Source: a virus. From it: a stretch of DNA of 51,167 bases. Positions 7,656-15,032 of the stretch are shown here, one piece after another (the first letter of the stretch is position 1; each line of letters opens with the position of its first letter). The stretch covers positions 1 to 51,167 of the IMG/VR virus record IMGVR_UViG_3300048838_000881, one strand, 5' to 3'. The notes under the pieces were generated by a model. It was not told the origin of the DNA, did not search any database, and was given only the letters and a program-made list of their open reading frames with translations. The position numbers and the translations under genes were made by a program.

Positions 7656-8296
7656 CGTTTATTTCCCCCGTCCCATCTAAAGCCGTTGCGTTTCGCTTCG
7701 TCCGTGCTCGCGCCACCGTCTTCCCACGGCTTTGCGCAGAGAGCTTGTACCGTCACGACGGGGCTACGTGCGCTTGCGAGCACGTCTTTGATATCATAAC
7801 TGCTAGCAACGCGCAACATCGTCAGCACGTCGAAAAGCGCACGATGAGCGAACGGATTTAGAAAGCCGTGGTCGGCGGCCAGATGCCCCAGCGCGCGCGA
7901 TTTAAAGCGCGCAAGCGGCAAATCAAGCATCGTATCTATCCACGTGCGATCGGGCAGCAGCACGCCGAGTCGTGCGAAATTAGATGCTAGAATAGGCTTA
8001 TCAAAGCCAAGGCCGTTATGCGCCATGATATAATTGCACGACTTTGCGATATCTATGAAACGCGATGCGACTTCCTCCCACGGGCGCCCATAATCGTGCA
8101 AATCATCGCTCGTGATACCTGTAATCTCTGAAATTTCAGCCGCGATCGGTTTTTCGATCTTCACAAGATCAGATTGCATCATGACCGGGCAGCGTCGATC
8201 GACGTCCCAGATCACGGCAGCAAGCTCGATGATTTCGTCTTTATTCGTATCAAGTCCCGTCGTCTCAACATCCACGCCACAAATTAAAAGACTCAT
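7577..8296 (-). CDS. DnaQ-type (DEDD) 3'-5' exonuclease
   Basis: A 239-residue protein. The N-terminal ~180 residues are a DEDD exonuclease: DVETTG (Asp9, Glu11), HNGLGFDKP near residue 93 for the second motif, and HRALFDVLT near residue 151 for the HxxxxD motif, so it is the DEDDh subtype. A C-terminal extension of about 45 residues contains KRNGFRWDGGNKRW, a small domain often attached to phage exonucleases; its role is unknown to me. The phage thus carries two proofreading-type exonucleases, one here and one fused to the polymerase. It overlaps the zinc-ribbon gene upstream by four bases (ATGA). Confidence 0.85.
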   Translation of the reverse strand: MSLLICGVDVETTGLDTNKDEIIELAAVIWDVDRRCPVMMQSDLVKIEKPIAAEISEITGITSDDLHDYGRPWEEVASRFIDIAKSCNYIMAHNGLGFDKPILASNFARLGVLLPDRTWIDTMLDLPLARFKSRALGHLAADHGFLNPFAHRALFDVLTMLRVASSYDIKDVLASARSPVVTVQALCAKPWEDGGASTDEAKRNGFRWDGGNKRWVKQLRQAALESQPVAAAYKTVIIG

Positions 8297-8532
8297 TCAT
8301 AGACCTTTCTTGCTCTAAATTTAGCGCATATCTCACAGCGCTCGATATCGACCGCGCGATCAACGCCGACTAGTTTTTTATCACAGCTCCAGCGTGCCGT
8401 GCACGTGGGACATATCTTAACGTATCCCGTATCCGCCGCAAATACGCCATGCGACGTGTTTTTTAAAGCACGTGGCAACGACTCCGGTTTTACTTTCTTA
8501 GATGGCACGCCCGTCGACTGCATCGGTATCAT
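8293..8532 (-). CDS. Small zinc-ribbon protein (79 aa)
   Basis: Two cysteine pairs, CPTC near residues 42-45 and CEIC near residues 66-69, are set about 20 residues apart with an additional Cys between, the pattern of a zinc ribbon. The N-terminal 30 residues are polar and basic. Small zinc ribbons in phage replication clusters are often nucleic-acid or protein adaptors. It overlaps both neighbours (35 bp upstream, 4 bp downstream). No specific family recognised. Confidence 0.6.
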   Translation of the reverse strand: MIPMQSTGVPSKKVKPESLPRALKNTSHGVFAADTGYVKICPTCTARWSCDKKLVGVDRAVDIERCEICAKFRARKVYE

Positions 8533-9265
8533 GTAATTCGGTTTCAGAAATGCTCCTTAGATCAGAATCATCTACTTTCACGCTTGCTGTTTGAATCATA
8601 TCGAACCAGCCCTTAACGGCCTCTAATTCTTCTGGCGTCGTATCGCGTCCCTGTACGACGTCAAACACGTAGAACGTCCCTAGATCGTTCTCCGTTTTCA
8701 TAGCCGATAGCTCGAAGCATTTTGATGCGAGCGGGCGCTTGAACATCTTTAGCTTTTCTTTTGCCGTCACCAGCTTTTTTCCAGCCTTATAGCTTGTGCG
8801 TCGAAACGAAAGCATATACGGCATGAAGCTGCCCTCTTTAATCTCGCTCGCGACGAGCACGTAAAAATTTAAGCATTGATCGCGGCGCACGTTTACGCCG
8901 TTAACGTTTGCCGTCCATTCCCAGTTGCAATTTTCCGGCCCCCACGGCACCGTCTCTTTATATTCGAGCTTGCCCTTTGATTCCTCGAAGATTGCCCACG
9001 TCTTCGTCGAATGAAACGGGATGACTTCGAGCTTACCTTCTTTCGCGGCTAAGAGCCTACCGTCAAGCGACTCGCGAAGCTCGCCCATCATTGCTTTCCC
9101 GTCGGCGACGAGATCGCTGAGCCCCTGCATGACAAGGATTTTCGGAAGGATAATATCCTTTACGTCCGTTTGATCGTCGACCGACATTAGGCCCGCATAC
9201 TGTTCGGCCATGGCCAACTCTTTTTTCTCATCGGCTGCTTTCGCTAACTCTGTTTTCTTGCTCAT
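8498..9265 (-). CDS. Phage DNA-metabolism protein, possible ssDNA-binding protein
   Basis: A 255-residue soluble protein with an acidic C-terminus (DDSDLRSISETELHDTDAVDG), a beta-rich centre containing many aromatic residues (KTWAIFEES, NWEWTANVNG, FMPYMLSFRRTSYK) and an N-terminal IILPKILVMQG segment. An aromatic beta-rich core followed by an acidic tail is the general design of phage ssDNA-binding proteins, and the position beside polymerase, exonuclease and helicase fits. I do not see a diagnostic motif, so the function is inferred. Confidence 0.5.
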   Translation of the reverse strand: MSKKTELAKAADEKKELAMAEQYAGLMSVDDQTDVKDIILPKILVMQGLSDLVADGKAMMGELRESLDGRLLAAKEGKLEVIPFHSTKTWAIFEESKGKLEYKETVPWGPENCNWEWTANVNGVNVRRDQCLNFYVLVASEIKEGSFMPYMLSFRRTSYKAGKKLVTAKEKLKMFKRPLASKCFELSAMKTENDLGTFYVFDVVQGRDTTPEELEAVKGWFDMIQTASVKVDDSDLRSISETELHDTDAVDGRAI

Positions 9266-9266
9266 C

Positions 9267-9704
9267 TCATTTTCCCCTTCTCATGTTTAAACGTTTCACT
9301 ATTTTCGGTTCTTCTATGCCTGGCGCTCTAAAATCGTCGCGACCCTCTGCGATTGCTTGCTCAAGCTCTTGCTGATACCACGAGTTAAGCGTCGCACTAT
9401 GCACCGTCGCTAGATCTTCGAACGTTCCGCATTCTTTTAGATATTCAAAAAATTCGGCTTTTCGATCGCCCGTCGGCACGCGCACGGAAAACATGCTTTG
9501 CACGCTGAGCGTTCCGAAGCCAGGAACGTGCTGCTTTTCTATCTCAGAGGCTTCCATGTATGCAAGCACTTTCGCTTTCAACATCTCCAGGAGACATGTC
9601 TCAATCTTTAAAGCCGACGCCATTTCGTCGACCTTTATACGCTGCGCCCAGATAGCTTTACATAAACTCTGAAAATCAGTTAGCGTGGGGTTATCTTTCG
9701 TCAT
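9267..9704 (-). CDS. Conserved-type phage protein of the replication cluster (145 aa)
   Basis: A helical, charged protein. The second half (FFEYLKECGTFEDLATVHS to the C-terminus KRLNMRRGK) resembles hypothetical proteins I associate with phage replication and recombination clusters, but no function is known to me. It overlaps the SNF2 helicase gene by four bases (ATGA) and is one base from the next gene, so it sits in the middle of the operon. Confidence 0.6.
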   Translation of the reverse strand: MTKDNPTLTDFQSLCKAIWAQRIKVDEMASALKIETCLLEMLKAKVLAYMEASEIEKQHVPGFGTLSVQSMFSVRVPTGDRKAEFFEYLKECGTFEDLATVHSATLNSWYQQELEQAIAEGRDDFRAPGIEEPKIVKRLNMRRGK

Positions 9705-11125
9705 ATTAACTTTCCTTTTATCGTTAGAATTGTGTTCGCTATATTCTCTTTCGACGCGAGCGCGTCGAGAATCACTTCGTCAATCGTGCCGGGCGTCACA
9801 AGATCTATACGCGTGATACTCGTGTGCCGTTCGCTGCCGCCTCGATAATTGCGCGCCTCGCTTTGCAGATCGTCCTCTAGACGAAAATTGCGCGAGTAAT
9901 AGATCGCATAGCTTGCTGCCGTGAGATTTATGCCTGTGCCGCCAGCTGCTTGATTCGCTAGCATGACGTGCACCGACGAATCATCTTGAAAAGCGTCGAT
10001 TGCCGCCTGGCGTTCGCTATCTTTCATACCGCCAACGAGACTCACGTACTTTATACCTAGCTCGTCAAGCATCGTGCCGATCGCTCGATAGTTCTCGCGA
10101 AAGCATGCCCAAATAATTGCTTTTTCACCAGTGGGGATATTTTCAAGCGTATCGCGCAGCGCGTCGATGCGCGGATTCTTCTCATAGACCGTCGCCGCGC
10201 CGTTCGTATCGACGAAAAAGCCGGTTAGAATTTGCTGGAGCCTAAGCCCTTTCGTCAGTGCAAGCTCGGCAACGCAAGCTTTATCGTCAAGATACGCAAT
10301 AAAACTGCGAAGCATCTCGCGATAGTTTTTCGCTTGCGCTGGCGACATCTCGCAATAGACGCGTTTTCGCACGAGCGGCGGCAGGTCCATGCACTCGGAT
10401 TTGAGCACGCGCATCGCTTTCGTATACATTCTATCTTGCAGCGCTTGATACGCGCCATCGCGGGGGCGCCAGTCGGGGAAATATTTGTGCGACGGCATCC
10501 CGGCGTTGCGATCAAAGAAATAATGATTACGGAATACGCAGAAATTTTGCCCGAACGTCGCCCCCGCATCAAGAATACGATACTGCGCGAAGACGTCCAT
10601 CGGAGAATTTAGAATCGGCGTGCCGGTAAGTATATAGCGATGCGCCGCGCGATCGGCGAGCGATATCGCGGAGCGCGTGCGCTTAGCGCTTATCGACTTG
10701 CAGCGATGCGACTCGTCAAATATCAAAATCTCGGGCGAATACCAAAGCAGCGCACGGTGCACGTCAGCCATCGCCAGGCCCTCGTAGTTCATAATCAGAA
10801 TTTTATGCTCGTCAGCACGGCATAGTTTCTCTAGCGTTTCCACACGTTTTTTCCCGGCGCCCGTGAGCGTGACAACATCTTGCGCCGGGATATTTGAGAA
10901 GCGCGCTAGCTCGCGCCGCCAGTTTTCGACGACCGCTATTGGCCCGACGATAAGCGTGCGCCGCACACGCCCTGCTTCGTCGAATCTGCGCGCTAGAATA
11001 TTGATCGCCGTGCACGTCTTGCCCCCGCCGAGATCTATAAATAAAGCATAATCTCGTTGCGCGAGCGCCTGAGCGACGCCGCGTCGCTGGTGTTCCCATA
11101 GCTTTATATCCGTTTTCGTATACAT
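9701..11125 (-). CDS. SNF2-family DEAD/H-box helicase/ATPase
   Basis: A 474-residue superfamily 2 ATPase of the small phage SNF2 type. RecA-like domain 1 has Walker A GGGKT (33-37), motif Ia near IVGPIAVVENW (59-69), Walker B/motif II DESH (137-140) and motif III LTGTP (166-170). Domain 2 has the usual GTGINLTAA-type motif V and a motif VI-like RNYRGGSER near the end. Such proteins translocate on double-stranded DNA and take part in phage recombination or fork remodelling. A terminator-like hairpin lies just upstream, separating it from the gene at 11174-11479, so it may have its own transcript or be expressed by readthrough. Confidence 0.9.
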   Translation of the reverse strand: MYTKTDIKLWEHQRRGVAQALAQRDYALFIDLGGGKTCTAINILARRFDEAGRVRRTLIVGPIAVVENWRRELARFSNIPAQDVVTLTGAGKKRVETLEKLCRADEHKILIMNYEGLAMADVHRALLWYSPEILIFDESHRCKSISAKRTRSAISLADRAAHRYILTGTPILNSPMDVFAQYRILDAGATFGQNFCVFRNHYFFDRNAGMPSHKYFPDWRPRDGAYQALQDRMYTKAMRVLKSECMDLPPLVRKRVYCEMSPAQAKNYREMLRSFIAYLDDKACVAELALTKGLRLQQILTGFFVDTNGAATVYEKNPRIDALRDTLENIPTGEKAIIWACFRENYRAIGTMLDELGIKYVSLVGGMKDSERQAAIDAFQDDSSVHVMLANQAAGGTGINLTAASYAIYYSRNFRLEDDLQSEARNYRGGSERHTSITRIDLVTPGTIDEVILDALASKENIANTILTIKGKLI

Positions 11126-11144
11126 AATGCTTTTCTTCTTTCTA

Positions 11145-11173
11145 TAAAAAGACCCCCTGGCGCACCAGGGGGG
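11145..11173 (-). terminator. Rho-independent terminator, leftward
   Basis: CCCCCTGG at 11153-11160 pairs with CCAGGGGG at 11165-11172 around a CGCA loop. Read on the minus strand the hairpin is followed by TCTTTTTA. It lies immediately after the stop of the leftward gene 11174-11479 and before the helicase gene. Both arms carry the CCAGGGGG motif that recurs elsewhere in the genome. Confidence 0.75.
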
Positions 11174-11479
11174 TTAGCTTTTAAAAAATCCTTCGACTAG
11201 CTCGACGACTATGCCCGTTAGATCTTCAGCGTATACGTCTTTCGCGCCGCCGACGTATTTTAGAGAGCGCCCTGCATAGACGGCCACATGGTAGGTATCC
11301 GACGCGTGAAGCAGGATTATGACTTTGCAGTTTTTGCGGCCAAAAAAGGAAGCGTTAAATTGAAGGCCGCCAAGGTAGGCATCGCGCTCTTTTAGAGCTA
11401 CAAATTTTGTTGCGCCGATTGCGCAAAGTTCCATTGGTTGAATTTGGCTTTTGATCGTTGTTGCTAGTGCTCGACTCAT
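11174..11479 (-). CDS. Hypothetical protein (101 aa)
   Basis: The start ATG 11479 has AAGGA about nine bases upstream. The product is a small alpha/beta protein with short hydrophobic strands (CKVIILLHA, HVAVYAG) and no membrane segment. It is the first gene of the leftward DNA-metabolism run and is followed by a strong terminator, so it may be expressed at a higher level than the genes after it. No family recognised. Confidence 0.6.
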   Translation of the reverse strand: MSRALATTIKSQIQPMELCAIGATKFVALKERDAYLGGLQFNASFFGRKNCKVIILLHASDTYHVAVYAGRSLKYVGGAKDVYAEDLTGIVVELVEGFFKS

Positions 11480-11744
11480 TTCGTGTTTCCTTCTTTCTTG
11501 GTGAGGGGCTTCCCCACGTGGGTTGCTTCTTTTATATCTTGATTCGCTAGCTTGCGCAAGCTTATATAGATAGCCGTAAGCTCTAGAGCTATCCCCATGT
11601 TTAATAACTAAAATATCAAAAAAGCTAAATATATAGGATGCTTATACGATTTATCTAAAGATTTTTAATAAAATGTCGATATGTATGATATATGCAGAAA
11701 TGAGACGGAGAACGAAAAAATATTCTAATAAGGAGTAACCAGTT
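11480..11744. promoter_or_regulatory. AT-rich divergent control region with two palindromes
   Basis: This 265-bp gap separates leftward gene 11479 from rightward gene 11745. The right half is very AT-rich, as expected for promoters in both directions. Two perfect palindromes lie in the left half: AGCTTGCGCAAGCT at 11549-11562 and AGCTCTAGAGCT at 11579-11590, 29 bp centre to centre. They are candidate operators. The first gene to the right encodes a ribbon-helix-helix protein that could bind here; this is inference. I could not fix exact -35/-10 boxes. Confidence 0.45.
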
Positions 11745-11927
11745 ATGCCAGTAATATCGTTTTCGCTGACGAAAGAAGAAAAAGAACGCTTCGAGGTGAT
11801 TGCTCTAGCGCTCGGCGTGTCTAAATCAGAACTGTTTCGCCGCATCCTACAGCACTGGGCCGGCGAGCATATACGCACGACAAGAAAGGAGCCCAGCAAT
11901 GACGGCGCTACTAAGAAAAGATCTTGA
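11745..11927 (+). CDS. Ribbon-helix-helix (CopG/Arc-like) DNA-binding protein
   Basis: A 60-residue protein starting at ATG 11745 with AAGGAG nine bases upstream. VISFSLTKEEKERFEVIALALGVSKSELFRRIL shows the pattern of one beta strand followed by two helices, with the conserved SKSELFR turn. Such proteins bind palindromic operators as dimers. Located at the start of a divergent control region with two palindromes, it is a good candidate for an autoregulator of one or both operons. Its end overlaps the next gene by 29 bp. Confidence 0.7.
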   Translation: MPVISFSLTKEEKERFEVIALALGVSKSELFRRILQHWAGEHIRTTRKEPSNDGATKKRS

Positions 11928-12132
11928 AGAAATTAAAAATAAAATGACAACAGCATTCACAGCGCTCGGTGCGCTGCACAAAAAGATAAATGAGCTACCA
12001 AATACGAAAGACTACGTGAGCTTAAAGATATTGACATGCGATAGCTATAAGCTTGAAATGCGCAATTATATGCGCGAACTTGAGCAAGAGATCAACAAAA
12101 CTACGCTGGAGGTCATCACGCATGGCGAATAA
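11899..12132 (+). CDS. Hypothetical coiled-coil protein (77 aa)
   Basis: Second gene of the short rightward operon. The 77-residue product is almost entirely helical and charged (LRKDLEEIKNKM and RNYMRELEQEINKTTLEVI), with heptad-like spacing that suggests a coiled coil. There is no membrane segment. It overlaps both neighbours. Function unknown. Confidence 0.55.
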   Translation: MTALLRKDLEEIKNKMTTAFTALGALHKKINELPNTKDYVSLKILTCDSYKLEMRNYMRELEQEINKTTLEVITHGE

Positions 12133-12340
12133 TAAAGCTTATATCGAGCGAGAACTAATTGCTCTTGGACTCGACCGCACATCAGACGCTTTTCAATACA
12201 TTAAGCTAGAAGCTGAGGCGGCTGCCGAGATTCTTTCTAAACGCGAGGTGCTTGATCTAATAGCTGATCTCGTGCACGGACCGCTTGCGCTGCCTACGAT
12301 GATGTTTCTTGGTGATTCTGATTATGAAAGCGAAGATTAA
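12122..12340 (+). CDS. Hypothetical acidic protein (72 aa)
   Basis: I chose ATG 12122 because GGAGG lies ten bases upstream; the frame is open further upstream but that part only overlaps the previous gene. The product is a small acidic helical protein ending in SDYESED. It is convergent with the glycosyltransferase gene and overlaps its end by 47 bp. No family recognised. Confidence 0.6.
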   Translation: MANNKAYIERELIALGLDRTSDAFQYIKLEAEAAAEILSKREVLDLIADLVHGPLALPTMMFLGDSDYESED

Positions 12341-13250
12341 GCGCATATTCTTCGTGCGGGTTAGCTGCAAGATCTCTCACAAGCATATTTTCTTTTTTAA
12401 AGCGTGAGTAATCTACATAATGATGATGACGATTAAATTTATGCACCATCCGCGCAACATCCGAATGCACGCGCGCAAGCATGAGAGATTTAGCTAGCGT
12501 CCCAGTATCTGCATATTTCGAGCTACCGCGCACCTTCCCCTCTACGTGATAAAACTCATCCGTATTACCGCCCTTGAGCGCTTGCGTACCAAGCTTATTT
12601 TGCAAGAATGCATTGAATTGAATCGTGCACCATTTTGCTTTCAACATATCGAGCGATAGAATCGTATCTTCGTTATAGCGCCCGCGCCAGCGAAACGGTA
12701 CGTCATTGCGTATAAGATTGCATGAATAAATTCGCGTATTCAACGTGAACGGCGGCAGCGCCGCGGCGCCGAAAGCGAACATCGAATAATTAGGCCCGGC
12801 CATCGCCACGTTTCGATAGCGCAACACGAAATCTTCTTGCGCTCTAAAGAATACGGGATTTATAATCTTAATGCGCTCTTTACGCGTCATCCGTCGAAAG
12901 CACGAGATATTATCGTCCATCACCCAGTGCCACGCAGCGCCAAGCTCTGCGATCGAATAATCCCACGCGAAATTACGCGCTGGACCTGGCCCCGTACTCT
13001 TCGTCAATCCGAAATCGTCACACAATTCATATTTTTCTTTATACGATAGATCAAGTTCAAGCACCGTGGCGTCAAGCTGCATCGTCTCGACCGCTCTTTT
13101 ATATGCGATTACCTCTTGCGGTTCGACGACGAGATAATGAGCGACACCCATTTCCGTGAGTGCTTTCGACGTGAGCATATACTGTGCGCGTCCCTTCGTG
13201 GGTATAAATAGCGGGAAGCGCGGATAATTATTCCCAGCGTTTTGCTTCAA
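12294..13250 (-). CDS. TET-associated-type DNA glycosyltransferase (TAGT)
   Basis: A 318-residue GT-A-like enzyme. Characteristic stretches are the N-terminal FPLFIPTKGRA (11-21), GPGPARNFAWDYSI near 88-101, HWVMDDNI near 109-116 holding the metal-binding DD, NTRIYSCNLIRND near 171-183, GRYNEDTILSLDML near 190-203 and a His-rich HKFNRHHHYVDY near 272-283. I recognise these as the TAGT family, which in phages attaches sugars to hydroxymethylated pyrimidines in DNA. No TET dioxygenase, thymidylate-synthase-like hydroxymethylase or other hypermodification enzyme is visible here, so the source of its substrate base is open. It overlaps the ParB-like gene upstream by 23 bp, suggesting they work together. 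Confidence 0.75.
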   Translation of the reverse strand: MKQNAGNNYPRFPLFIPTKGRAQYMLTSKALTEMGVAHYLVVEPQEVIAYKRAVETMQLDATVLELDLSYKEKYELCDDFGLTKSTGPGPARNFAWDYSIAELGAAWHWVMDDNISCFRRMTRKERIKIINPVFFRAQEDFVLRYRNVAMAGPNYSMFAFGAAALPPFTLNTRIYSCNLIRNDVPFRWRGRYNEDTILSLDMLKAKWCTIQFNAFLQNKLGTQALKGGNTDEFYHVEGKVRGSSKYADTGTLAKSLMLARVHSDVARMVHKFNRHHHYVDYSRFKKENMLVRDLAANPHEEYALNLRFHNQNHQETSS

Positions 13251-13862
13251 GATCGCGCCTCTCTTTTTTCGGGTGCCAGATCGACTTCGTTTTTTCCGTG
13301 CAGCTTTGCCCGATCAGCTTAAAGAAATCTTCAACATCTTCCGGGGTATCAAAATTTACGATTATCTTTCGATAGCACGGCGCTGAATCTTCGAAATCCG
13401 GCATCGCGTCGTCCCACTCGCGCTTCGCATCTTCGGCGTTTAGCGCACGCAAAGCGCCGTCGCCCAGAATATTTGGGTCGATCGACATGATTTCGATATT
13501 CGAGAAGCCAAGAAAATCGAGATTAAAATCCATGCCCTTGAGCAAGAACATTTCATTTTTTAGGCTATCGATATCCCACTCGGATTCGGCGAGCTTGTTA
13601 TCCGCGATGCGCGCCGCTTTCACCTGCGCGGGCGTGAGATCCGAGCGCACGATGACCGGCACCTCGCGCATGCCGAGCCGCTCGGCAGCGAGCCGTCGAC
13701 AGTGGCCCTTGATGATAACGCCCTCCGCATCGACGACGATCGGCTGATCGAAGCCAAACTCGGCGATCGCCGAGCAAGCTTTATCACTTGCTCGGCGGGG
13801 TGCTTTTTAATATTATTGAAATAAGGCTTGATCGAGCTAAGCTCGCGCATTTCGCTTTGCAT
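13228..13862 (-). pseudogene. ParB/Srx-like domain protein, split by a -1 frameshift
   Basis: Two frames together make one ParB-like protein. From ATG 13862 the first frame reads IKPYFNNIKKHPAEQVIKLA, the start of a ParB N-terminal domain, then turns to nonsense. One frame back the sequence continues AIAEFGFDQPIVVD, then an IIKGHCRRLAAERLGM stretch with the catalytic-type GHxR, then MREVPVIVRSDLTPAQVKAARIADNK, ending at 13228. Joining needs one extra base near 13780. The lesion falls at an 11-bp hairpin (CGCCGAGCAAG / CTTGCTCGGCG, 8-base loop) next to a 16-bp palindrome, a place prone to sequencing or replication slips. It could be a true mutation, an assembly error, or, less likely, programmed frameshifting. 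The protein sits directly upstream of the TAGT gene. Confidence 0.7.
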
Positions 13863-13928
13863 GATTGATTTCTCTCTAGTATATTTGGCCTATACTAATA
13901 TGCGCCGCCCCTGCGTGGCTATCTCTTT

Positions 13929-14249
13929 TTAATTGCCGAGCTCGCCGCTCGCATTGCGATAGCGAACGATCGCGCAATATTCCTCGTGCCCGGCGACGGC
14001 AGCCGCGAGCGTAGAATAACGCGCCTGATAGTGCTTAAAATCATTGTCATAGAAAATCATCGTCTCAAATATGATCGGCGCCTCGCGCGGATTTATGCCG
14101 TGGTCAATCCCCAGGCACACGGTCGACACCAGTGTTTTACCTATATACTCCTGGCGCACGATGCGATTTTCGGGCACCTTTGCCCACGCGGCCCACTCGT
14201 TTACGTCCCTCGTTTTGACGACCTCGCCGTCAATCAGCATATAATACAT
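13929..14249 (-). CDS. Conserved-type small phage protein (106 aa)
   Basis: A 106-residue alpha/beta protein. Its layout (YYMLIDGEVVKTRDVNEWAAW, then STVCLGIDHG, then PIIFETMIFYDND, then an AAVAGHEEY helix) resembles hypothetical proteins I have seen in phages of many Gram-negative hosts. Function is unknown to me. It is separated from the ParB-like gene by 66 bp and from the next gene by six. Confidence 0.6.
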   Translation of the reverse strand: MYYMLIDGEVVKTRDVNEWAAWAKVPENRIVRQEYIGKTLVSTVCLGIDHGINPREAPIIFETMIFYDNDFKHYQARYSTLAAAVAGHEEYCAIVRYRNASGELGN

Positions 14250-14255
14250 AGCCGT

Positions 14256-14480
14256 CTACTCCAGGTTATCTACACCGTACTCGCTTAGAATCTCATGAAA
14301 TCTTTCGCGTACTTGCACGAGGATATCTTTCTCAGCAGTCGAATACCCCTCATTATATTTAACCTCGGAGCGTAGATACTCGGTCATAGCCTTTATAGCG
14401 CATTGCATATAATCAGCTTTTATATGCGTGTTATACGCGGCCGCGTCCTCCGGAAGATTGAATTCAAGGATTACTTTCAT
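14256..14480 (-). CDS. Hypothetical protein (74 aa)
   Basis: Starts at ATG 14480 with GAGGAAA upstream. The product begins VILEFNLPEDAAAYNTHIKADY and then forms two helices. Very similar layouts (EFNLPED followed by helices) occur in small phage accessory proteins, but no function is known to me. A hairpin lies in its leader (14505-14527). Confidence 0.6.
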   Translation of the reverse strand: MKVILEFNLPEDAAAYNTHIKADYMQCAIKAMTEYLRSEVKYNEGYSTAEKDILVQVRERFHEILSEYGVDNLE

Positions 14481-14504
14481 ATTTTTATTTCCTCGCCAGG
14501 GGGG

Positions 14505-14527
14505 AGGGGCTCAAAATCTGAGCCCCT
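14505..14527. other. Intergenic hairpin
   Basis: AGGGGCTCA (14505-14513) and TGAGCCCCT (14519-14527) form a nine-base-pair stem with a five-base loop between two leftward genes. No T-run follows on the minus strand, so it is not a standard terminator for that direction. It may stabilise or process the mRNA. Confidence 0.45.
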
Positions 14528-14534
14528 TAAAAAT

Positions 14535-14822
14535 CTATGCAATATCTCCACGTTCTTCTATGATATCTAGCGCCACGAGCGCCTGGCGCAGGCCCATGAT
14601 TGCATACTCGATCTCTCTTGCATGCACGTGCGGGTGCGCTCGCCGCTCCTCGTCTAAGCCTTCTAGCACAGCGATCAGCACGTCGCTCGCTCTTATCTTC
14701 AATCTATACGGTTTAACGTCCATGCGCGTCGTGCTCCAGGGGGCTTTTTCGAGTAAGGTGCCCCGTAACGTGGGGCTGACGATCATCTCAAGATAGGCCG
14801 CGACACCTATATCTATGTGCAC
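14535..14822 (-). CDS. Hypothetical helical protein (95 aa)
   Basis: The longest frame begins with GTG at 14822; an ATG 12 codons further in is an alternative, and neither has a strong ribosome-binding site. The second half is two helices (RASDVLIAVLEGLDEER and REIEYAIMGLRQALVALDIIEERG) joined by a short histidine-containing turn, superficially like the helical hairpin of the next protein upstream (15033-15527). A distant relation between them is possible but unproven. Confidence 0.5.
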   Translation of the reverse strand: MHIDIGVAAYLEMIVSPTLRGTLLEKAPWSTTRMDVKPYRLKIRASDVLIAVLEGLDEERRAHPHVHAREIEYAIMGLRQALVALDIIEERGDIA

Positions 14823-15032
14823 CTAGACCAGGGCGTTCTTGTGTCTGCTGACTCATTTAAATAACGATGACAATTCGTTACCCCTGTGCGCTTCTCCAGG
14901 GCTTACGACTTGAACGTAATGGCTTCCAAAGCACCCAGCTTCCAGCGCCGCGTGAGACAATTCAAAACTGTGAGCAGTTTGCATCATGCTCAGGATGATT
15001 ATCCCAATTGACGAGGATTGAGATAATTCAAA

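Noticed and set aside
13620-13862. Separate 80-residue protein
   Set aside because: Only its first ~30 residues look like protein of a known type (ParB start); the rest is arginine- and serine-rich out-of-frame reading of the ParB-like gene.
14823-15032. Riboswitch or small RNA in the 210-bp gap
   Set aside because: Only short inverted repeats such as AAACTG/CAGTTT near 14970 are present. They do not fold into a recognisable structure, and no gene is visible here.
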